Source of the DNA: Mycolicibacillus trivialis | GTDB taxonomy: Bacteria > Actinomycetota > Actinomycetes > Mycobacteriales > Mycobacteriaceae | Assembly: GCF_002102395.1 (NCBI RefSeq) | Contig: NZ_LQPZ01000041.1 | Span: forward strand, 1 to 64,000 | Reading direction: 5' to 3' | Length of the DNA stretch: 64,000 nt | In this document: one piece after another, positions 21,818 through 32,489 of the stretch | How the letters are laid out: each line of letters opens with the position of its first letter | Numbering within the stretch: position 1 is the first letter of the stretch | Made by a program: the position numbers and the translations under genes | The notes under the pieces: generated by a model | Told to the model about the DNA's origin: nothing | Seen by the model: the letters and a program-made list of their open reading frames with translations, nothing else | The model's database searches: none

Positions 21818-24004
21818 TCAAAGGCCGAACTGGGCTTTGAACTCCCGGCGCCTGCGGTGCAGGATCGGCTCGGTGTACCCGTTGGGCTGGCTGGTGCCCG
21901 CCAGGATCAGTTCCTCGGCGGCCAGGAACGGGATGCTGTTGTCGAAGTCGGGACTCATCGCCGGGTAGTCGGAGTCCCCGGCGTTCTGCTCGTCGACGAC
22001 CGCGGCCATCCGCTCCAGGCTGGCCCGCACGTCCGCGGCGGTGATGACACCGTGGCGCAGCCAGTTGGCCAGCAGCTGGCTGGAGATGCGCAAGGTGGCG
22101 CGGTCCTCCATCAGCGCGACGTCGTGGATGTCCGGCACCTTCGAGCAGCCGACGCCCTGCCCGACCCAGCGCACCACGTAGCCCAGGATCGACTGGCAGT
22201 TGTTGTCGACCTCCTCGTGGATCTCCTCCGGAGCCCAGGCCAGCTCCTTGGCCAGCGGGATCGTCAGCAGCTGGTCGAGGCCGGCCCGGCGCTCACCGGC
22301 CAGCTCCTGCTGCACGGCCGCCACGTCCACCTGGTGGTAGTGGATGGCGTGCAGGGTGGCCGCGGTCGGGGACGGCACCCAGGCGGTGGAGGCACCGGCG
22401 CGGGGCTGACCGATCTTCTGCTCCATCATGTCGGCCATCAGGTCGGTCATCGTCCACATGCCCTTGCCGATCTGGGCGTGGCCGGCCAGCCCGCACTCCA
22501 GGCCGACGTCGACGTTGTTGTCCTCGTAGCCGGAGATCCAGGGCTGGCTCTTCATGGCGCCCTTGCGCACCATCGGCCCGGCCTCCATCGAGGTGTGGAT
22601 CTCGTCGCCGGTGCGGTCCAGGAAGCCGGTGTTGATGAACACCACCCGGTCGGCGGCCGCGGCGATGCAGGCCTTGAGGTTGAGCGTGGTGCGCCGCTCC
22701 TCATCCATGATGCCGACCTTCAGGGTCTTCTCCGGCAGCCCGAGCACCTGCTCGACCCGGCGGAACAGCTCCACGGTGAACGCCACCTCGTCGGGGCCGT
22801 GCATCTTGGGTTTGACGATGTAGATCGAACCGGTGCGGCTGTTGACCAACGGGCCGTTCTCGTCGCCGGCGCGCAGGCCGTGCATCGCGATCAGCCCGGT
22901 GAACAGGGCGTCCTGGATGCCCTCCGGCACCTCGTCGCCGTCGGCGAACACGATCGCGTCGTTGGTCATCAGGTGCCCGACGTTGCGCACGAACAGCAGG
23001 CTGCGCCCGGGCAGGGTCAACTCGCCGCCGTCGGGTGCGGTGTAGGTGCGGTCCTCGTGCAGCACCCGGGTGAACGCCTTGCCGTCCTTGAACACCTCTT
23101 CGGAGAGGTCACCGCGGTTGAGGCCCAGCCAGTTGCGGTAGCCGAGCACCTTGTCGTCGGCGTCGACGGCGGTGATGGAGTCCTCGAAGTCGATGATCGT
23201 GGTGACCGCGGACTCCAGCACCACGTCCTTGATCCCGGCCGCGTCGGTCGAGCCGACCGGGGAGTCGGCGTCGATGAGGATCTCTAGGTGCAGCCCGTGG
23301 TGGGTCAGCAGCAGCGCGGTCGGGGCGTCGGGTTCGCCGGTGTAGCCGACGAACGCGGCCCGGTCGCCGAGCACCGTCGAGCGGTCCTGGCCCAGCGACA
23401 CCATCAGCTGGCCGTCGGCCACCTCGAAGCCGGTGGCCTCGGTCCAGGAGCTGGTGGCCAGCGGCACCGCCTCGTCGAGGAACCCGCGCGCGTAGGCGAT
23501 GACCTTGTCGCCGCGCACCTTGTTGTAGCTGGTGCCCTTCTCCGCGCCGTCGTCCTCGGGGATTACGTCGGTGCCGTACAGCGCGTCGTACAGCGAGCCC
23601 CAGCGGGCGTTGGCCGCGTTGAGGGCGAACCGGGCGTTGGTCACCGGGACCACCAGCTGCGGGCCCGCGGTGGTGGTGATCTCGTCGTCGACGTCGGCGG
23701 TGGTGACGGTGACGTCGGCCGGCTCCTCCCGCAGGTAGCCGATGTCGGTGAGGAACCGCTGGTACTCCTCGGGGTCGTGCGGGCCGATCACCCGGGCGCG
23801 GTGCCACTTGTCGATCTGGGCCTGCAGGTCGTCGCGGTGCGCCAGCAGTTCGCGGTTACGCGGGGTGAGGTCGGTGACGACCCGGTCCACCCCCGCCCAG
23901 AAGGCGTCGGGGTCGACACCGGTGCCGGGCAGCGCCTCGGTGGTCACGAAGTCGTAGAGCACCCGCGCGATCCGCAGATTGCCCACCGAGACCCGGTCAG
24001 TCAT
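21818..24004 (-). CDS. glcB: Malate synthase G
   Basis: The 728-residue enzyme condenses glyoxylate with acetyl-CoA to malate in the glyoxylate shunt, needed for growth on fatty acids and acetate. Isoform G length and motifs are clear: [14 protein letters not shown] contains the catalytic Arg, [11 protein letters not shown] carries the Mg-binding Glu, and [16 protein letters not shown] residues ([12 protein letters not shown]) lie in the C-terminal part with the catalytic Asp. The ATG at 24004 gives [13 protein letters not shown], the usual mycobacterial start. It is likely transcribed with the VWA gene 54 nt downstream. GlcB also occurs at the cell surface in M. tuberculosis. Confidence 0.96.
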   Translation of the reverse strand: MTDRVSVGNLRIARVLYDFVTTEALPGTGVDPDAFWAGVDRVVTDLTPRNRELLAHRDDLQAQIDKWHRARVIGPHDPEEYQRFLTDIGYLREEPADVTVTTADVDDEITTTAGPQLVVPVTNARFALNAANARWGSLYDALYGTDVIPEDDGAEKGTSYNKVRGDKVIAYARGFLDEAVPLATSSWTEATGFEVADGQLMVSLGQDRSTVLGDRAAFVGYTGEPDAPTALLLTHHGLHLEILIDADSPVGSTDAAGIKDVVLESAVTTIIDFEDSITAVDADDKVLGYRNWLGLNRGDLSEEVFKDGKAFTRVLHEDRTYTAPDGGELTLPGRSLLFVRNVGHLMTNDAIVFADGDEVPEGIQDALFTGLIAMHGLRAGDENGPLVNSRTGSIYIVKPKMHGPDEVAFTVELFRRVEQVLGLPEKTLKVGIMDEERRTTLNLKACIAAAADRVVFINTGFLDRTGDEIHTSMEAGPMVRKGAMKSQPWISGYEDNNVDVGLECGLAGHAQIGKGMWTMTDLMADMMEQKIGQPRAGASTAWVPSPTAATLHAIHYHQVDVAAVQQELAGERRAGLDQLLTIPLAKELAWAPEEIHEEVDNNCQSILGYVVRWVGQGVGCSKVPDIHDVALMEDRATLRISSQLLANWLRHGVITAADVRASLERMAAVVDEQNAGDSDYPAMSPDFDNSIPFLAAEELILAGTSQPNGYTEPILHRRRREFKAQFGL

Positions 24005-24078
24005 GCTTCCTCCCTTTCCGCCGACAGTGCGTCCACCTTACCGGGGGTACCCGCCGGTAGGTTTGGCGGTCACGCGGG

Positions 24079-24966
24079 TCAGGCCGGCGTGTCGTCGAGC
24101 CGCCGGCAGTGCTCCAGCAGCCGGGCGCGCAGCACCGCCGCCCGCTCGGCGATCTCGGTCTGGCCGCGCACGTATTCGGCGCGCCCGGCCGCGGTCTCGA
24201 CCGGCACCGGGCGGTAGCCGAACGCGCGCAGGTCATACGGGCTGGCCCGCATGTCGAGCACCCGGGCGGTGTGCGCCAGCGCGAAGCAGTCGGCGGTCAG
24301 CGCCGAGTCGATCAGCGGTGCCAGGTGGGCGCAGTGCTTGTAGAGGTCCATCGCCGCGTGCAGGCAGCCGGGTTGCTCGTGGTCGACCTGGTCGGCGCGG
24401 CGCAGCGCGGTGCGGTTGCGGGGCGCGGCGGCGGGGCTGAAGAACCGGAAGGCGTCGTAGTGGGTGCAGCGCAGGTCGAGCGCGTCGACGACGGCGTCGG
24501 TGCCCGCCCGGCCCAGCCGCAGCGGCACCCCGGGGTGGCGGACCTCGCCGCCGCGGTAGAGCATCGCCCACTCGTGCAATCCGAAGCAGGACAGCTGCGG
24601 CGGGCGGGCGGCGGTGGCGGTGAGCAGCCGGCCGATGGCGGCGATGGTGTCGCGGCGGCGGGCCAAAAACCGCGGGTCGGCGGTGACCCCGTCGCCGCAG
24701 CGGGTGTACCCGCGGTGGCCGAGGTAATCGCCCAGTTGCCCGTCGGTGCCGGTGAGCACCACCCCGAAGCCGGGATGCCAGCGCAGCAGCTGCGCCGGGC
24801 GCGGCCGGTAGTAGGTGAACAGGAAGTCCACCACCGGCTCGGCCTCGCCGGCGGCGCGGCGGGCGAGGTAGTCGCCGAGCACGGCGTGGATGCGGGCGCG
24901 GTGCGCGGCGGCCCGCGACTGCCACCGGTCGGCGGTGAGCCGCCGGGTCGTCGTGGTGGCGGTCAT
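24079..24966 (-). CDS. Conserved hypothetical protein often labelled 3-methyladenine DNA glycosylase
   Basis: The 295-residue soluble protein has an Arg-rich N-terminus, FTYYRPRPAQLLRWHPG (about 49-66), CFGLHEWAMLYRGG (about 125-138), THYDAFRFF (about 165) and HEQPGCLHAAMDLYKHC (about 192-210). Proteins of this sequence type are frequently labelled as DNA glycosylases in actinobacterial genomes, but I see no helix-hairpin-helix or known glycosylase motif, so I do not endorse that. The conserved His, Glu, Asp and Cys suggest an enzyme, possibly metal-binding. It ends the minus-strand run starting at guaB1, 10 nt after the Rv1841c-like gene. Confidence 0.7.
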   Translation of the reverse strand: MTATTTTRRLTADRWQSRAAAHRARIHAVLGDYLARRAAGEAEPVVDFLFTYYRPRPAQLLRWHPGFGVVLTGTDGQLGDYLGHRGYTRCGDGVTADPRFLARRRDTIAAIGRLLTATAARPPQLSCFGLHEWAMLYRGGEVRHPGVPLRLGRAGTDAVVDALDLRCTHYDAFRFFSPAAAPRNRTALRRADQVDHEQPGCLHAAMDLYKHCAHLAPLIDSALTADCFALAHTARVLDMRASPYDLRAFGYRPVPVETAAGRAEYVRGQTEIAERAAVLRARLLEHCRRLDDTPA

Positions 24967-24976
24967 GCGGTGCCCA

Positions 24977-26029
24977 TCAGATCCGGTGCGTGCCGTCGCG
25001 GACGGTGCCGACCAGGTCCTCGACCAGGTCTTCCAGTGCCACCATCGACACCACCCGGCCGTCGTGGCCGGTGGCCAGCGCCAGATGGCTGTTGGTGCGC
25101 CGCAACCGCGACAGCGCCTCGGGCAGCGGCAGGGATTCGAGGACCCGCGGCAGCGGGCGCACCGCGGCGCGGGCGAGCACGGCGTTGGGGTCGTCGCCGA
25201 GCGCCAGCACGTCCTTGATGTGCAGGTAGCCGACGAACCCGCCGGTCGGGTCGACCACCGGGAAGCGGGAGTAGCCGGTCTCGGCCAGCGCGGCCTCGAC
25301 CGCGGCGACGGTGGGCCCGGTGCCGGGGGCGGCGGCGGGCACGGTGCGGATGTCGCCGAGCGGCACCGCGACGTCGGCGACCACCCGGGAGCGGATCTGC
25401 AGGGCGCGGGTGAGCCGGGTGTGTTCCTCGTGGTCGAGCAGGCCCTCGGAGACCGATTCGGCGATCATCTCGGAGAGTTCGACGGTGGAGACGGTGATGT
25501 CCAATTCGTCCTTCGGGTCCACCCGCAGCGCGCGCAGGGTCAGGTTGGCGCACCAGTTGTAGAACGCGATGAACGGCCGTGCGGCGCGCACATAGACCAG
25601 GTAGATCGGGATCATCAGCATCGCGGCGGTCTCCGGCCCGGCCAGCGCGATGTTCTTGGGCACCATCTCGCCGAGCAGCACGTGCAGGGTCACCACGATC
25701 GCCAAGGCGATCAGAAACGCCAGCGTGTGCACCAGCGGGTCGGGGATGCCGACCAGGTCGAAGGAGTGCCCCAGCATGGCCGCGACCGCGGGTTCGGCGA
25801 CCCGGCCGAGCAGGATGGAGCAGACCGTCACCCCCAGCTGAGCCCCGGCCAGCATCAGCGACAGCTGCTCGCCGGCGGCGATGACGGTCAGCGCGCTCTT
25901 CTTGCCCTGCTCGGCGAGGGCTTCCAGCCGGTCGCGGCGCGCCGAGATCAGCGAGAACTCCGCCGCGACGAAGAAGGCGTTGGCGCCCAGCAGCGCGACC
26001 GTGAGCAGGATCGCGGCGAGGTCGGCCAT
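24977..26029 (-). CDS. CNNM/DUF21-CBS membrane protein (Rv1841c-like)
   Basis: The 350-residue protein has a DUF21 (CNNM) membrane domain of about 180 residues with four hydrophobic segments, containing [17 protein letters not shown] and LGEMVPKNIALA. A pair of CBS motifs follows (about 210-330), e.g. YSRFPVVDPTGGFVGYLHIKD. It lacks the C-terminal CorC_HlyC domain present in the upstream paralogue. The family is linked to Mg/divalent cation export or sensing; the old hemolysin label is unsupported. Its ATG overlaps the previous stop in a TGATG junction, so the two paralogues are coupled and may form a heteromer. Confidence 0.88.
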   Translation of the reverse strand: MADLAAILLTVALLGANAFFVAAEFSLISARRDRLEALAEQGKKSALTVIAAGEQLSLMLAGAQLGVTVCSILLGRVAEPAVAAMLGHSFDLVGIPDPLVHTLAFLIALAIVVTLHVLLGEMVPKNIALAGPETAAMLMIPIYLVYVRAARPFIAFYNWCANLTLRALRVDPKDELDITVSTVELSEMIAESVSEGLLDHEEHTRLTRALQIRSRVVADVAVPLGDIRTVPAAAPGTGPTVAAVEAALAETGYSRFPVVDPTGGFVGYLHIKDVLALGDDPNAVLARAAVRPLPRVLESLPLPEALSRLRRTNSHLALATGHDGRVVSMVALEDLVEDLVGTVRDGTHRI

Positions 26030-27375
26030 CAGTGCGCCGCCTGACCGGTCTCGGTGAGCTCGAGCAGGTCGATGCGTCTGCCGTCCATCCGCACCACCCG
26101 GGCCCGCCAGCGCACCGGCAGCTCCGGGTCGAACTCGGGCAGCTCCACGCTCTCCCCGGCGGCCGGGATGTGGCCGAGTTGCTGCAGCACCAGGCCGCCG
26201 ATGGTGTCGTACTCGCCGTCCGGGCCGCGGTAGCCGGTGGCCGCGGCGACCTCGTCGATGCGCAGCAGCCCCGACACCTGCCAGCCGGTGCCCAGGGCGA
26301 CGACGTCGGGGGTGGCGTCGTCGTGTTCGTCGCGGACGTCGCCGACGATCTCCTCGATCAGGTCCTCCACCGTGACCATGCCCGCGGTGCCGCCGTATTC
26401 GTCGACGACCATGGCGGTCTGCAGGCCGTTGGCCCGGATCTGGGTCATCACCGCATCGCCGTCGAGGGTGGAGGGCACCACCGCGACCGGCTGCGCGATG
26501 TCGGCCAGCGGCGTGCCGGCCCGCTGCGCGGCGGGGACCGCGAAGATCTGTTTGACGTGGACGATGCCGATGGTTTCGTCGAGGTCGCCGCGCACGATCG
26601 GGAACCGGGAGAACCCGGACTCGGCGGCGATGGCCGCCAGGTCGGCGATGCTCGCGTCGCTTTCCAGCGCGACGATCTTCGACCGCGGGGTCATCAGTTC
26701 CTCGGCGGACAGGGTGCCGAACTTCAGCGAGCGGCCCACCAGCGCGGCGGTGGCGCTGTCCAGCGAGCCGCTGCGCGCCGAGCTGCGCACCAGCGCGGTC
26801 AGCTCGCGCGGGGAGCGTGCCGAGCGCAGTTCCTCGGCCGGTTCGATGCCCATCCGGCGCACGATCGCGTTGGCGGCGCCGTTGGTCAACCGGATCGCCG
26901 GGGCGAACAGCGCCGAGAACAACAGCTGCGGGCCTGCGGTGGCGCGGGCGGCCGGCAGCGGGCGGGCCACCGCGAAGTTCTTCGGCACCAGTTCGCCGAA
27001 GACCATCGACAGCGAGGTGGCCAGCAGCAGCGCGACGAACAGTGCGATTCCGCCGGCCCAGCCGGCGGGTATCCCCACGGCGCCCAGCGCGGGCCGGATC
27101 CAGCGGGCCAGCACCGGTTCGGCCAGGTAGCCGGTGGCCAAGGTGGTGATCGAGATGCCCAGTTGGGCCCCGGAGAGCTGGAAGGACAGGGTGTGGTGGG
27201 CGCGTTTGACGAACCGGTCGCGGCGGCCGCCGTGGCGGGCGTTGGCCTCGACCGTGGAGCGTTCCAGCGCGGTCAGCGAGAACTCGGCGGCCACGAAGAC
27301 CGCGGTTCCCGCGGTCAGCGCCAGGATCGCCAGCAGCGATCCCGCGGTGAGCGCGATCGTCATCGGCTCGGACAT
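26029..27375 (-). CDS. CNNM/DUF21-CBS-CorC transporter-like protein (Rv1842c-like)
   Basis: The 448-residue paralogue has a DUF21 membrane domain (about 1-195, with [16 protein letters not shown] and [14 protein letters not shown]), a CBS pair (about 215-335, [22 protein letters not shown] and [21 protein letters not shown]), and a CorC_HlyC C-terminal domain (about 350-435). The MSEPMTIAL start at 27375 is used; the frame stays open upstream into guaB1 but that part has coding in the guaB1 frame. It sits 10 nt after guaB1 and is coupled to the Rv1841c-like gene. A divalent-cation role is inferred from the family. Confidence 0.9.
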   Translation of the reverse strand: MSEPMTIALTAGSLLAILALTAGTAVFVAAEFSLTALERSTVEANARHGGRRDRFVKRAHHTLSFQLSGAQLGISITTLATGYLAEPVLARWIRPALGAVGIPAGWAGGIALFVALLLATSLSMVFGELVPKNFAVARPLPAARATAGPQLLFSALFAPAIRLTNGAANAIVRRMGIEPAEELRSARSPRELTALVRSSARSGSLDSATAALVGRSLKFGTLSAEELMTPRSKIVALESDASIADLAAIAAESGFSRFPIVRGDLDETIGIVHVKQIFAVPAAQRAGTPLADIAQPVAVVPSTLDGDAVMTQIRANGLQTAMVVDEYGGTAGMVTVEDLIEEIVGDVRDEHDDATPDVVALGTGWQVSGLLRIDEVAAATGYRGPDGEYDTIGGLVLQQLGHIPAAGESVELPEFDPELPVRWRARVVRMDGRRIDLLELTETGQAAH

Positions 27376-27385
27376 CGCGCGGCGG

Positions 27386-28840
<1,455 letters not shown>

Positions 28841-28919
28841 TCACCCGCCCGCCGGGTCGGGTCCGGATCGTCGTCCTCCAATGGTCATCCTGTCGTCGTG
28901 GTGGTCTGCGGTCGGCGGG

Positions 28920-30377
28920 TCAGGCCGGCACCTCGCTGCGGTCGCCGCTCCACAGGGTGTGGAACATGCCGGGCCGGTCGGTGCGACCGTAGGTGTGGGC
29001 GCCGAAGTAGTCCCGCTGGGCCTGGGTGAGCGCGGCAGGCAGCCGTTCGGTGCGCAGGCCGTCGTAGTAGGACAGCGCGGAGGCGAAGCCCGGCACCGGG
29101 ATGCCCAACCCGGTGGCGGTGATCACCACGCGCCGCCAGCTGTCGATCGCGGTCTCCACCGCGGCGCGGAAGTAGGGCGCGGCGAGCAGGCTGACCAGCT
29201 CCGGGTCGGTGTCGAAGGCGTCCTTGATCCGGTCGAGGAACTTGGCCCGGATGATGCAGCCGCCGCGCCAGATCGTGGCCAGGTCGCCGGGGGCGACGTT
29301 CCAGCCGTGTTCGGCGCTGCCGGCCTGGATCTGGTTGAAGCCCTGCGCGTAGGCGACGATCTTGGAGGCGTACAGCGCCTGGCGGACGTCCTCGGTGAAC
29401 GCGGCGGCGTCGGCGGGCCGCTCGCCGAGCCGGCCGGCGGCCAGCCCGGCGCCGGCCGCGCGCTGCTCCACCGAGCCGGACAGGGCCCGGGCGAACACCG
29501 CCTCGGCGATGCCGGTGACCGGGACCCCGAGGTCCAGCGCCGATTTGACCGTCCAGCGGCCGGTGCCCTTCTGTTCGGCCCGGTCCAGGATGACGTCGAC
29601 CAGCGGTGCCCCGGTGGCCGCGTCGACCTGGCGCAGCACCTCCGCGGTGATCTCGATCAGGTAGCTGTCCAGATCGCCGGTGTTCCATTCGGCGAAGACG
29701 TCGGCGATCCGCGGCGCGGTCAGCCCCAGACCGTCGCGCAGCAGCTGGTAGGCCTCGCCGATGAGCTGCATGTCGGCGTATTCGATGCCGTTGTGCACCA
29801 TCTTGACGAAGTGCCCGGAGCCGTCCGGGCCGATGTGGGTGCAGCACGGCACCCCGTCGACGTGCGCGGAGATCTCCTCGAGCAGTGGGCCCAGCGAGGC
29901 GTAGGACTCGGCAGGCCCGCCCGGCATGATCGACGGGCCGTTGAGGGCGCCCTCCTCGCCGCCGGAGATGCCGGCGCCGACGAAGTGCAAACCGCGTGCG
30001 GCCAGCGCCTTCTCCCGGCGGATGGTGTCGGTGTACAGGGCGTTGCCGCCGTCGATGACGATGTCGCCGGGCTCCATCGCGGCGGCGAGTTCGTCGATGA
30101 CGGCGTCGGTGGCGGCGCCGGCCTTGACCATGATCAGCACCCGCCGCGGCCGTTCCAGGGCGGCGAGGAATTCACCGATCGTCTCGGTGCGGACGAAGGC
30201 GCCGTCGCCGCCGTGCTCGGCCAGCAGCGCGTCGGTTTTGGCCACCGACCGGTTGTGCAGCGCCACGGTGTAGCCGTGCCGGGCGAAGTTGCGGGCGATG
30301 TTGGAGCCCATCACCGCCAGGCCGGTCACCCCGATCTGGGCACTGCCGGTGGCTGTGGTGGTTTCCGACGGACTCAT
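28920..30377 (-). CDS. gnd: 6-phosphogluconate dehydrogenase (decarboxylating)
   Basis: The 485-residue enzyme oxidatively decarboxylates 6-phosphogluconate to ribulose-5-phosphate in the pentose phosphate pathway. The N-terminal Rossmann motif is GVTGLAVMGSNIARNFARHG, with LHNRS at the end of beta-2. The substrate signature HFVKMVHNGIEYADMQ and the C-terminal WRGGCIIRAKFLD and ALSYYDG segments are present. It is the long (about 480-residue), usually NADP-dependent form, matching Rv1844c (gnd1). guaB1 follows 85 nt downstream on the same strand. Confidence 0.95.
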   Translation of the reverse strand: MSPSETTTATGSAQIGVTGLAVMGSNIARNFARHGYTVALHNRSVAKTDALLAEHGGDGAFVRTETIGEFLAALERPRRVLIMVKAGAATDAVIDELAAAMEPGDIVIDGGNALYTDTIRREKALAARGLHFVGAGISGGEEGALNGPSIMPGGPAESYASLGPLLEEISAHVDGVPCCTHIGPDGSGHFVKMVHNGIEYADMQLIGEAYQLLRDGLGLTAPRIADVFAEWNTGDLDSYLIEITAEVLRQVDAATGAPLVDVILDRAEQKGTGRWTVKSALDLGVPVTGIAEAVFARALSGSVEQRAAGAGLAAGRLGERPADAAAFTEDVRQALYASKIVAYAQGFNQIQAGSAEHGWNVAPGDLATIWRGGCIIRAKFLDRIKDAFDTDPELVSLLAAPYFRAAVETAIDSWRRVVITATGLGIPVPGFASALSYYDGLRTERLPAALTQAQRDYFGAHTYGRTDRPGMFHTLWSGDRSEVPA

Positions 30378-30451
30378 TCAATCGCCTCCCAAGGCTTGTC
30401 GGGGACTGGGCGGAACCGGCGCGGCGCACCCCGCCAGCGGGGCGCGGGCGG

Positions 30452-31384
30452 TCACGGCAGCATCAGCCGTTGCAGCTCGAAAAGCCACGGTACCGCCACG
30501 GCCACGGTGGGCACGCCGACGATCGCGGCGGCGGCGGCGTAGGCCAGCACGGCCAGCGTCCGACTGTTGGTGTGCCGGGCGAGCCGACGCACCCGCACCA
30601 CGGTGTGGGTGCCCGCGCCCAGCGCGCCGGCGGGCACCGGGCCTGCGGCGCAGGCCACCAGGGCCCGGCCCAGCGGCCTGCGGCCGGAGGTGCGGACGGC
30701 GGCGTCGTCGGCGAGCAGTTCGATCAGCAGCCGCACCGCGTCGAGGGCGTGGGCGCTGCGCACCACCCGCGGGAAGGCGGCGTGCACCGCGGTGAACGCC
30801 TCCAGCACCAGGTCGTGGCGGGCGCGCAGGTGGGCGCGTTCGTGGCTGAGGATCGCGGCGAGTTCGTCGTCGTCGAGCCGGGTGAGGGTGCCGTCGCTGA
30901 GCACCACCCGGGCGCGGACACCGGGCAGGCAGTAGGCCAGCGGCTCGGGGACCTGCAGCACCCGCAGCGGCGGGTGGCCGCGCGGGGCGGGGGAGACGCC
31001 GCCGACCAGGTCGACGAGCATGCGGTGGCGGGCGCGGCGGCGGCGGGTCCCGATCATCACCTGCAGCACCGCGACCACCAGCCGGGCCCCGACCAGCACG
31101 GTGAGCACCAGCACCGTGACGTAGAAGAACCACAGCGGCCAGCCGAGCCGGCCGATGTCGCCGGCCAGGGTGGCGGTGGGCCGGCCGTCCGGGCCGGGCA
31201 TCAGCAGCCGGCTGGCGGTGGCGATGCCGGCGCTGAACGCGGAGAGCACCGCGGCGACGGCGATCGCCTGCCAGAGCACCAGCGCCGCGCGGGGTGCCCG
31301 CAGCGGCCAGCGCGACCGGGCCAGCAGCGCGGGCACCGGTGCGGCCAGCAGCAGCGCGAGGAGGGTGAAGGCCAGCGCGGACAC
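30452..31384 (-). CDS. M56-family BlaR1-like membrane metallopeptidase (Rv1845c)
   Basis: The 310-residue protein has N-terminal membrane helices (about 1-20, 38-60 and 85-110), a cytoplasmic-type zinc peptidase core with HERAH (HExxH, near residue 180) in AILSHERAHLRARHD, and a C-terminal membrane segment. It lacks the penicillin-sensing extracellular domain of staphylococcal BlaR1, as M. tuberculosis Rv1845c does. In the accepted model it cleaves BlaI to derepress beta-lactamase and respiratory genes. The GTG start at 31384 lies 14 nt after blaI, so the pair is an operon. Confidence 0.9.
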   Translation of the reverse strand: MSALAFTLLALLLAAPVPALLARSRWPLRAPRAALVLWQAIAVAAVLSAFSAGIATASRLLMPGPDGRPTATLAGDIGRLGWPLWFFYVTVLVLTVLVGARLVVAVLQVMIGTRRRRARHRMLVDLVGGVSPAPRGHPPLRVLQVPEPLAYCLPGVRARVVLSDGTLTRLDDDELAAILSHERAHLRARHDLVLEAFTAVHAAFPRVVRSAHALDAVRLLIELLADDAAVRTSGRRPLGRALVACAAGPVPAGALGAGTHTVVRVRRLARHTNSRTLAVLAYAAAAAIVGVPTVAVAVPWLFELQRLMLP

Positions 31385-31398
31385 GTTGTCAGTGTCTC

Positions 31399-31815
31399 TC
31401 AGTCGACCGGTCGACCGCCAGTAGGGTCGCCGTCCCGGTGGGCGGTCTGCAGCTCGGCCAGCGCGCGGCGCAGGGCGTCGGCCTCGGCGGCGCCGACCCG
31501 CTCGACGAAGTGCATCAGCGCGGCCTGCCTGCCGGTGCGGTCGGCGACCTGGTCCAGGGCGTCGACCATGAGCCCGGCCACCAGTTCGTCGCGGCTGAAG
31601 CGCGGGGAGTAGCGGTGGGCTCGGTCGTCGCGCAGCTGGACGACCAGGTCCTTCTTGGCGAGCCGCTGCAGCACGGTCATCACCGTGGTGTAGGCCAGGT
31701 CGCGCCGCAGCGCGAGTAGTTCGTGCACCTGGCGCACCGTCTGGGGCTCCGACGCCGACCACAGGTGGTCCATCACGGCGCGCTCCAGGTCGCCCAGCCG
31801 TGTCAGGTTGGCCAT
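31399..31815 (-). CDS. blaI: BlaI-type winged-helix repressor
   Basis: The 138-residue protein is the exact length of M. tuberculosis BlaI (Rv1846c). The winged helix-turn-helix is at about 5-75 (LGDLERAVMDHLWSASEP ... TTVMTVLQRLAKKDLV), and the C-terminal dimerisation helices follow. BlaI represses blaC, its own operon and ATP synthase genes; cleavage by BlaR inactivates it. The ATG at 31815 gives MANLTRLGDLE. Upstream DNA separates it from the divergent sRNA promoter. I did not find a convincing BlaI palindrome there. Confidence 0.94.
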   Translation of the reverse strand: MANLTRLGDLERAVMDHLWSASEPQTVRQVHELLALRRDLAYTTVMTVLQRLAKKDLVVQLRDDRAHRYSPRFSRDELVAGLMVDALDQVADRTGRQAALMHFVERVGAAEADALRRALAELQTAHRDGDPTGGRPVD

Positions 31816-31886
31816 GGTTCGTCTCACCCCTCCCGTGATGTGCTGCAGCCTACTCCGGTCCACTACGCGGCGTCGCACCGCCCCCC

Positions 31887-31916
31887 TTGCGCGGTTAGGG
31901 CAGCCTTGCCTATGCT
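31887..31916 (+). promoter_or_regulatory. MrsI promoter with IdeR-like box
   Basis: TTGCGC (31887-31892) and TATGCT (31911-31916) are separated by 18 nt. TTAGGGCAGCCTTGCCTAT at 31895-31913 matches 13 of 19 positions of the IdeR consensus TTAGGTTAGGCTAACCTAA and covers the -10, the placement expected for iron-dependent repression. Confidence 0.72.
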
Positions 31917-31921
31917 GTCGT

Positions 31922-32023
31922 CGTCGAGTGCTACACGGGCCGCGCCGGCGTCCTGAGGGCTGCAGAGACCCCCGGTCCGACTCGACGGGCGGGCCCCGCG
32001 CCGATCCGGCCGGGGCCCGCCCG
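31922..32023 (+). ncRNA. mrsI: Structured sRNA at the MrsI locus (iron-sparing sRNA)
   Basis: A roughly 100-nt transcript is predicted between blaI and the Rv1847-like gene, where M. tuberculosis encodes MrsI (ncRv11846). CGTCGAGT (31922-31929) pairs with ACTCGACG (31980-31987), closing a first domain with a 50-nt apical part. A second hairpin has a perfect 13-bp GC stem (31986-31998 with 32011-32023) and a 12-nt loop, a probable terminator without a U tract. The IdeR-like box sits over its -10. MrsI is induced by iron starvation and represses iron-storage and other nonessential iron genes, including bfrA. Sequence identity to MrsI was not checked; synteny, size, fold and promoter agree. Confidence 0.75.
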
Positions 32024-32051
32024 CACTCGGCAGATGGTGTAGACACAGAAG

Positions 32052-32474
32052 ATGCCCTCGTCCGACGCCTCCCCGGTCCCGCCCGAACTCGGCGCCCCGT
32101 TCGACAACGAACTGGGGCTGGTCTACACCGAGGTCGGCCCGGACGGCGCCCGCGCACACCTGGATGTGACGCCGAAACTGTTGCAGCCCATGGGTTTGGT
32201 GCACGGTGGGGTGTTCTGCTCGGTCATCGAGAGCATGGCCAGTGTGGCCGGGTTCGCCTGGCTGAGCGAACACGGTGGCGGCAACGTCGTCGGCGTCAAC
32301 AACAGCACCGATTTCCTGCGCGCCGGGCGCTCCGGGCGGCTGCACGGGGTCGCGACGCCGCTGCATCGGGGCCGGCGCCAACAGTTGTGGCTGGTGACGA
32401 TCAGCGACGCCGAGCAACGGGTGCTCGCCCGCGGCCAGGTCCGGCTGCAGAACCTGCCCACCGACGGCGGGTAG
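32052..32474 (+). CDS. PaaI-type hotdog thioesterase (Rv1847-like)
   Basis: The 140-residue hotdog-fold protein has the family signature GLVHGGVFCSVIESMAS (about 55-71), followed by NNSTDFLRAG (about 86-95). Such enzymes hydrolyse aryl- or acyl-CoA thioesters in the cytoplasm; the acyl group is unknown. The ATG at 32052 lies 28 nt after the sRNA terminator, so transcription reading through the sRNA could also express it. In M. tuberculosis the urease operon follows this gene; here ndh is only 15 nt away on the opposite strand. Confidence 0.9.
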   Translation: MPSSDASPVPPELGAPFDNELGLVYTEVGPDGARAHLDVTPKLLQPMGLVHGGVFCSVIESMASVAGFAWLSEHGGGNVVGVNNSTDFLRAGRSGRLHGVATPLHRGRRQQLWLVTISDAEQRVLARGQVRLQNLPTDGG

Positions 32475-32489
32475 CCGGCGCGCGACGGG

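Noticed and set aside
31816..31880. BlaI operator upstream of blaI
   Set aside because: CTACT and ACTAC elements near 31853-31866 are direct rather than inverted, and do not form the expected palindrome.
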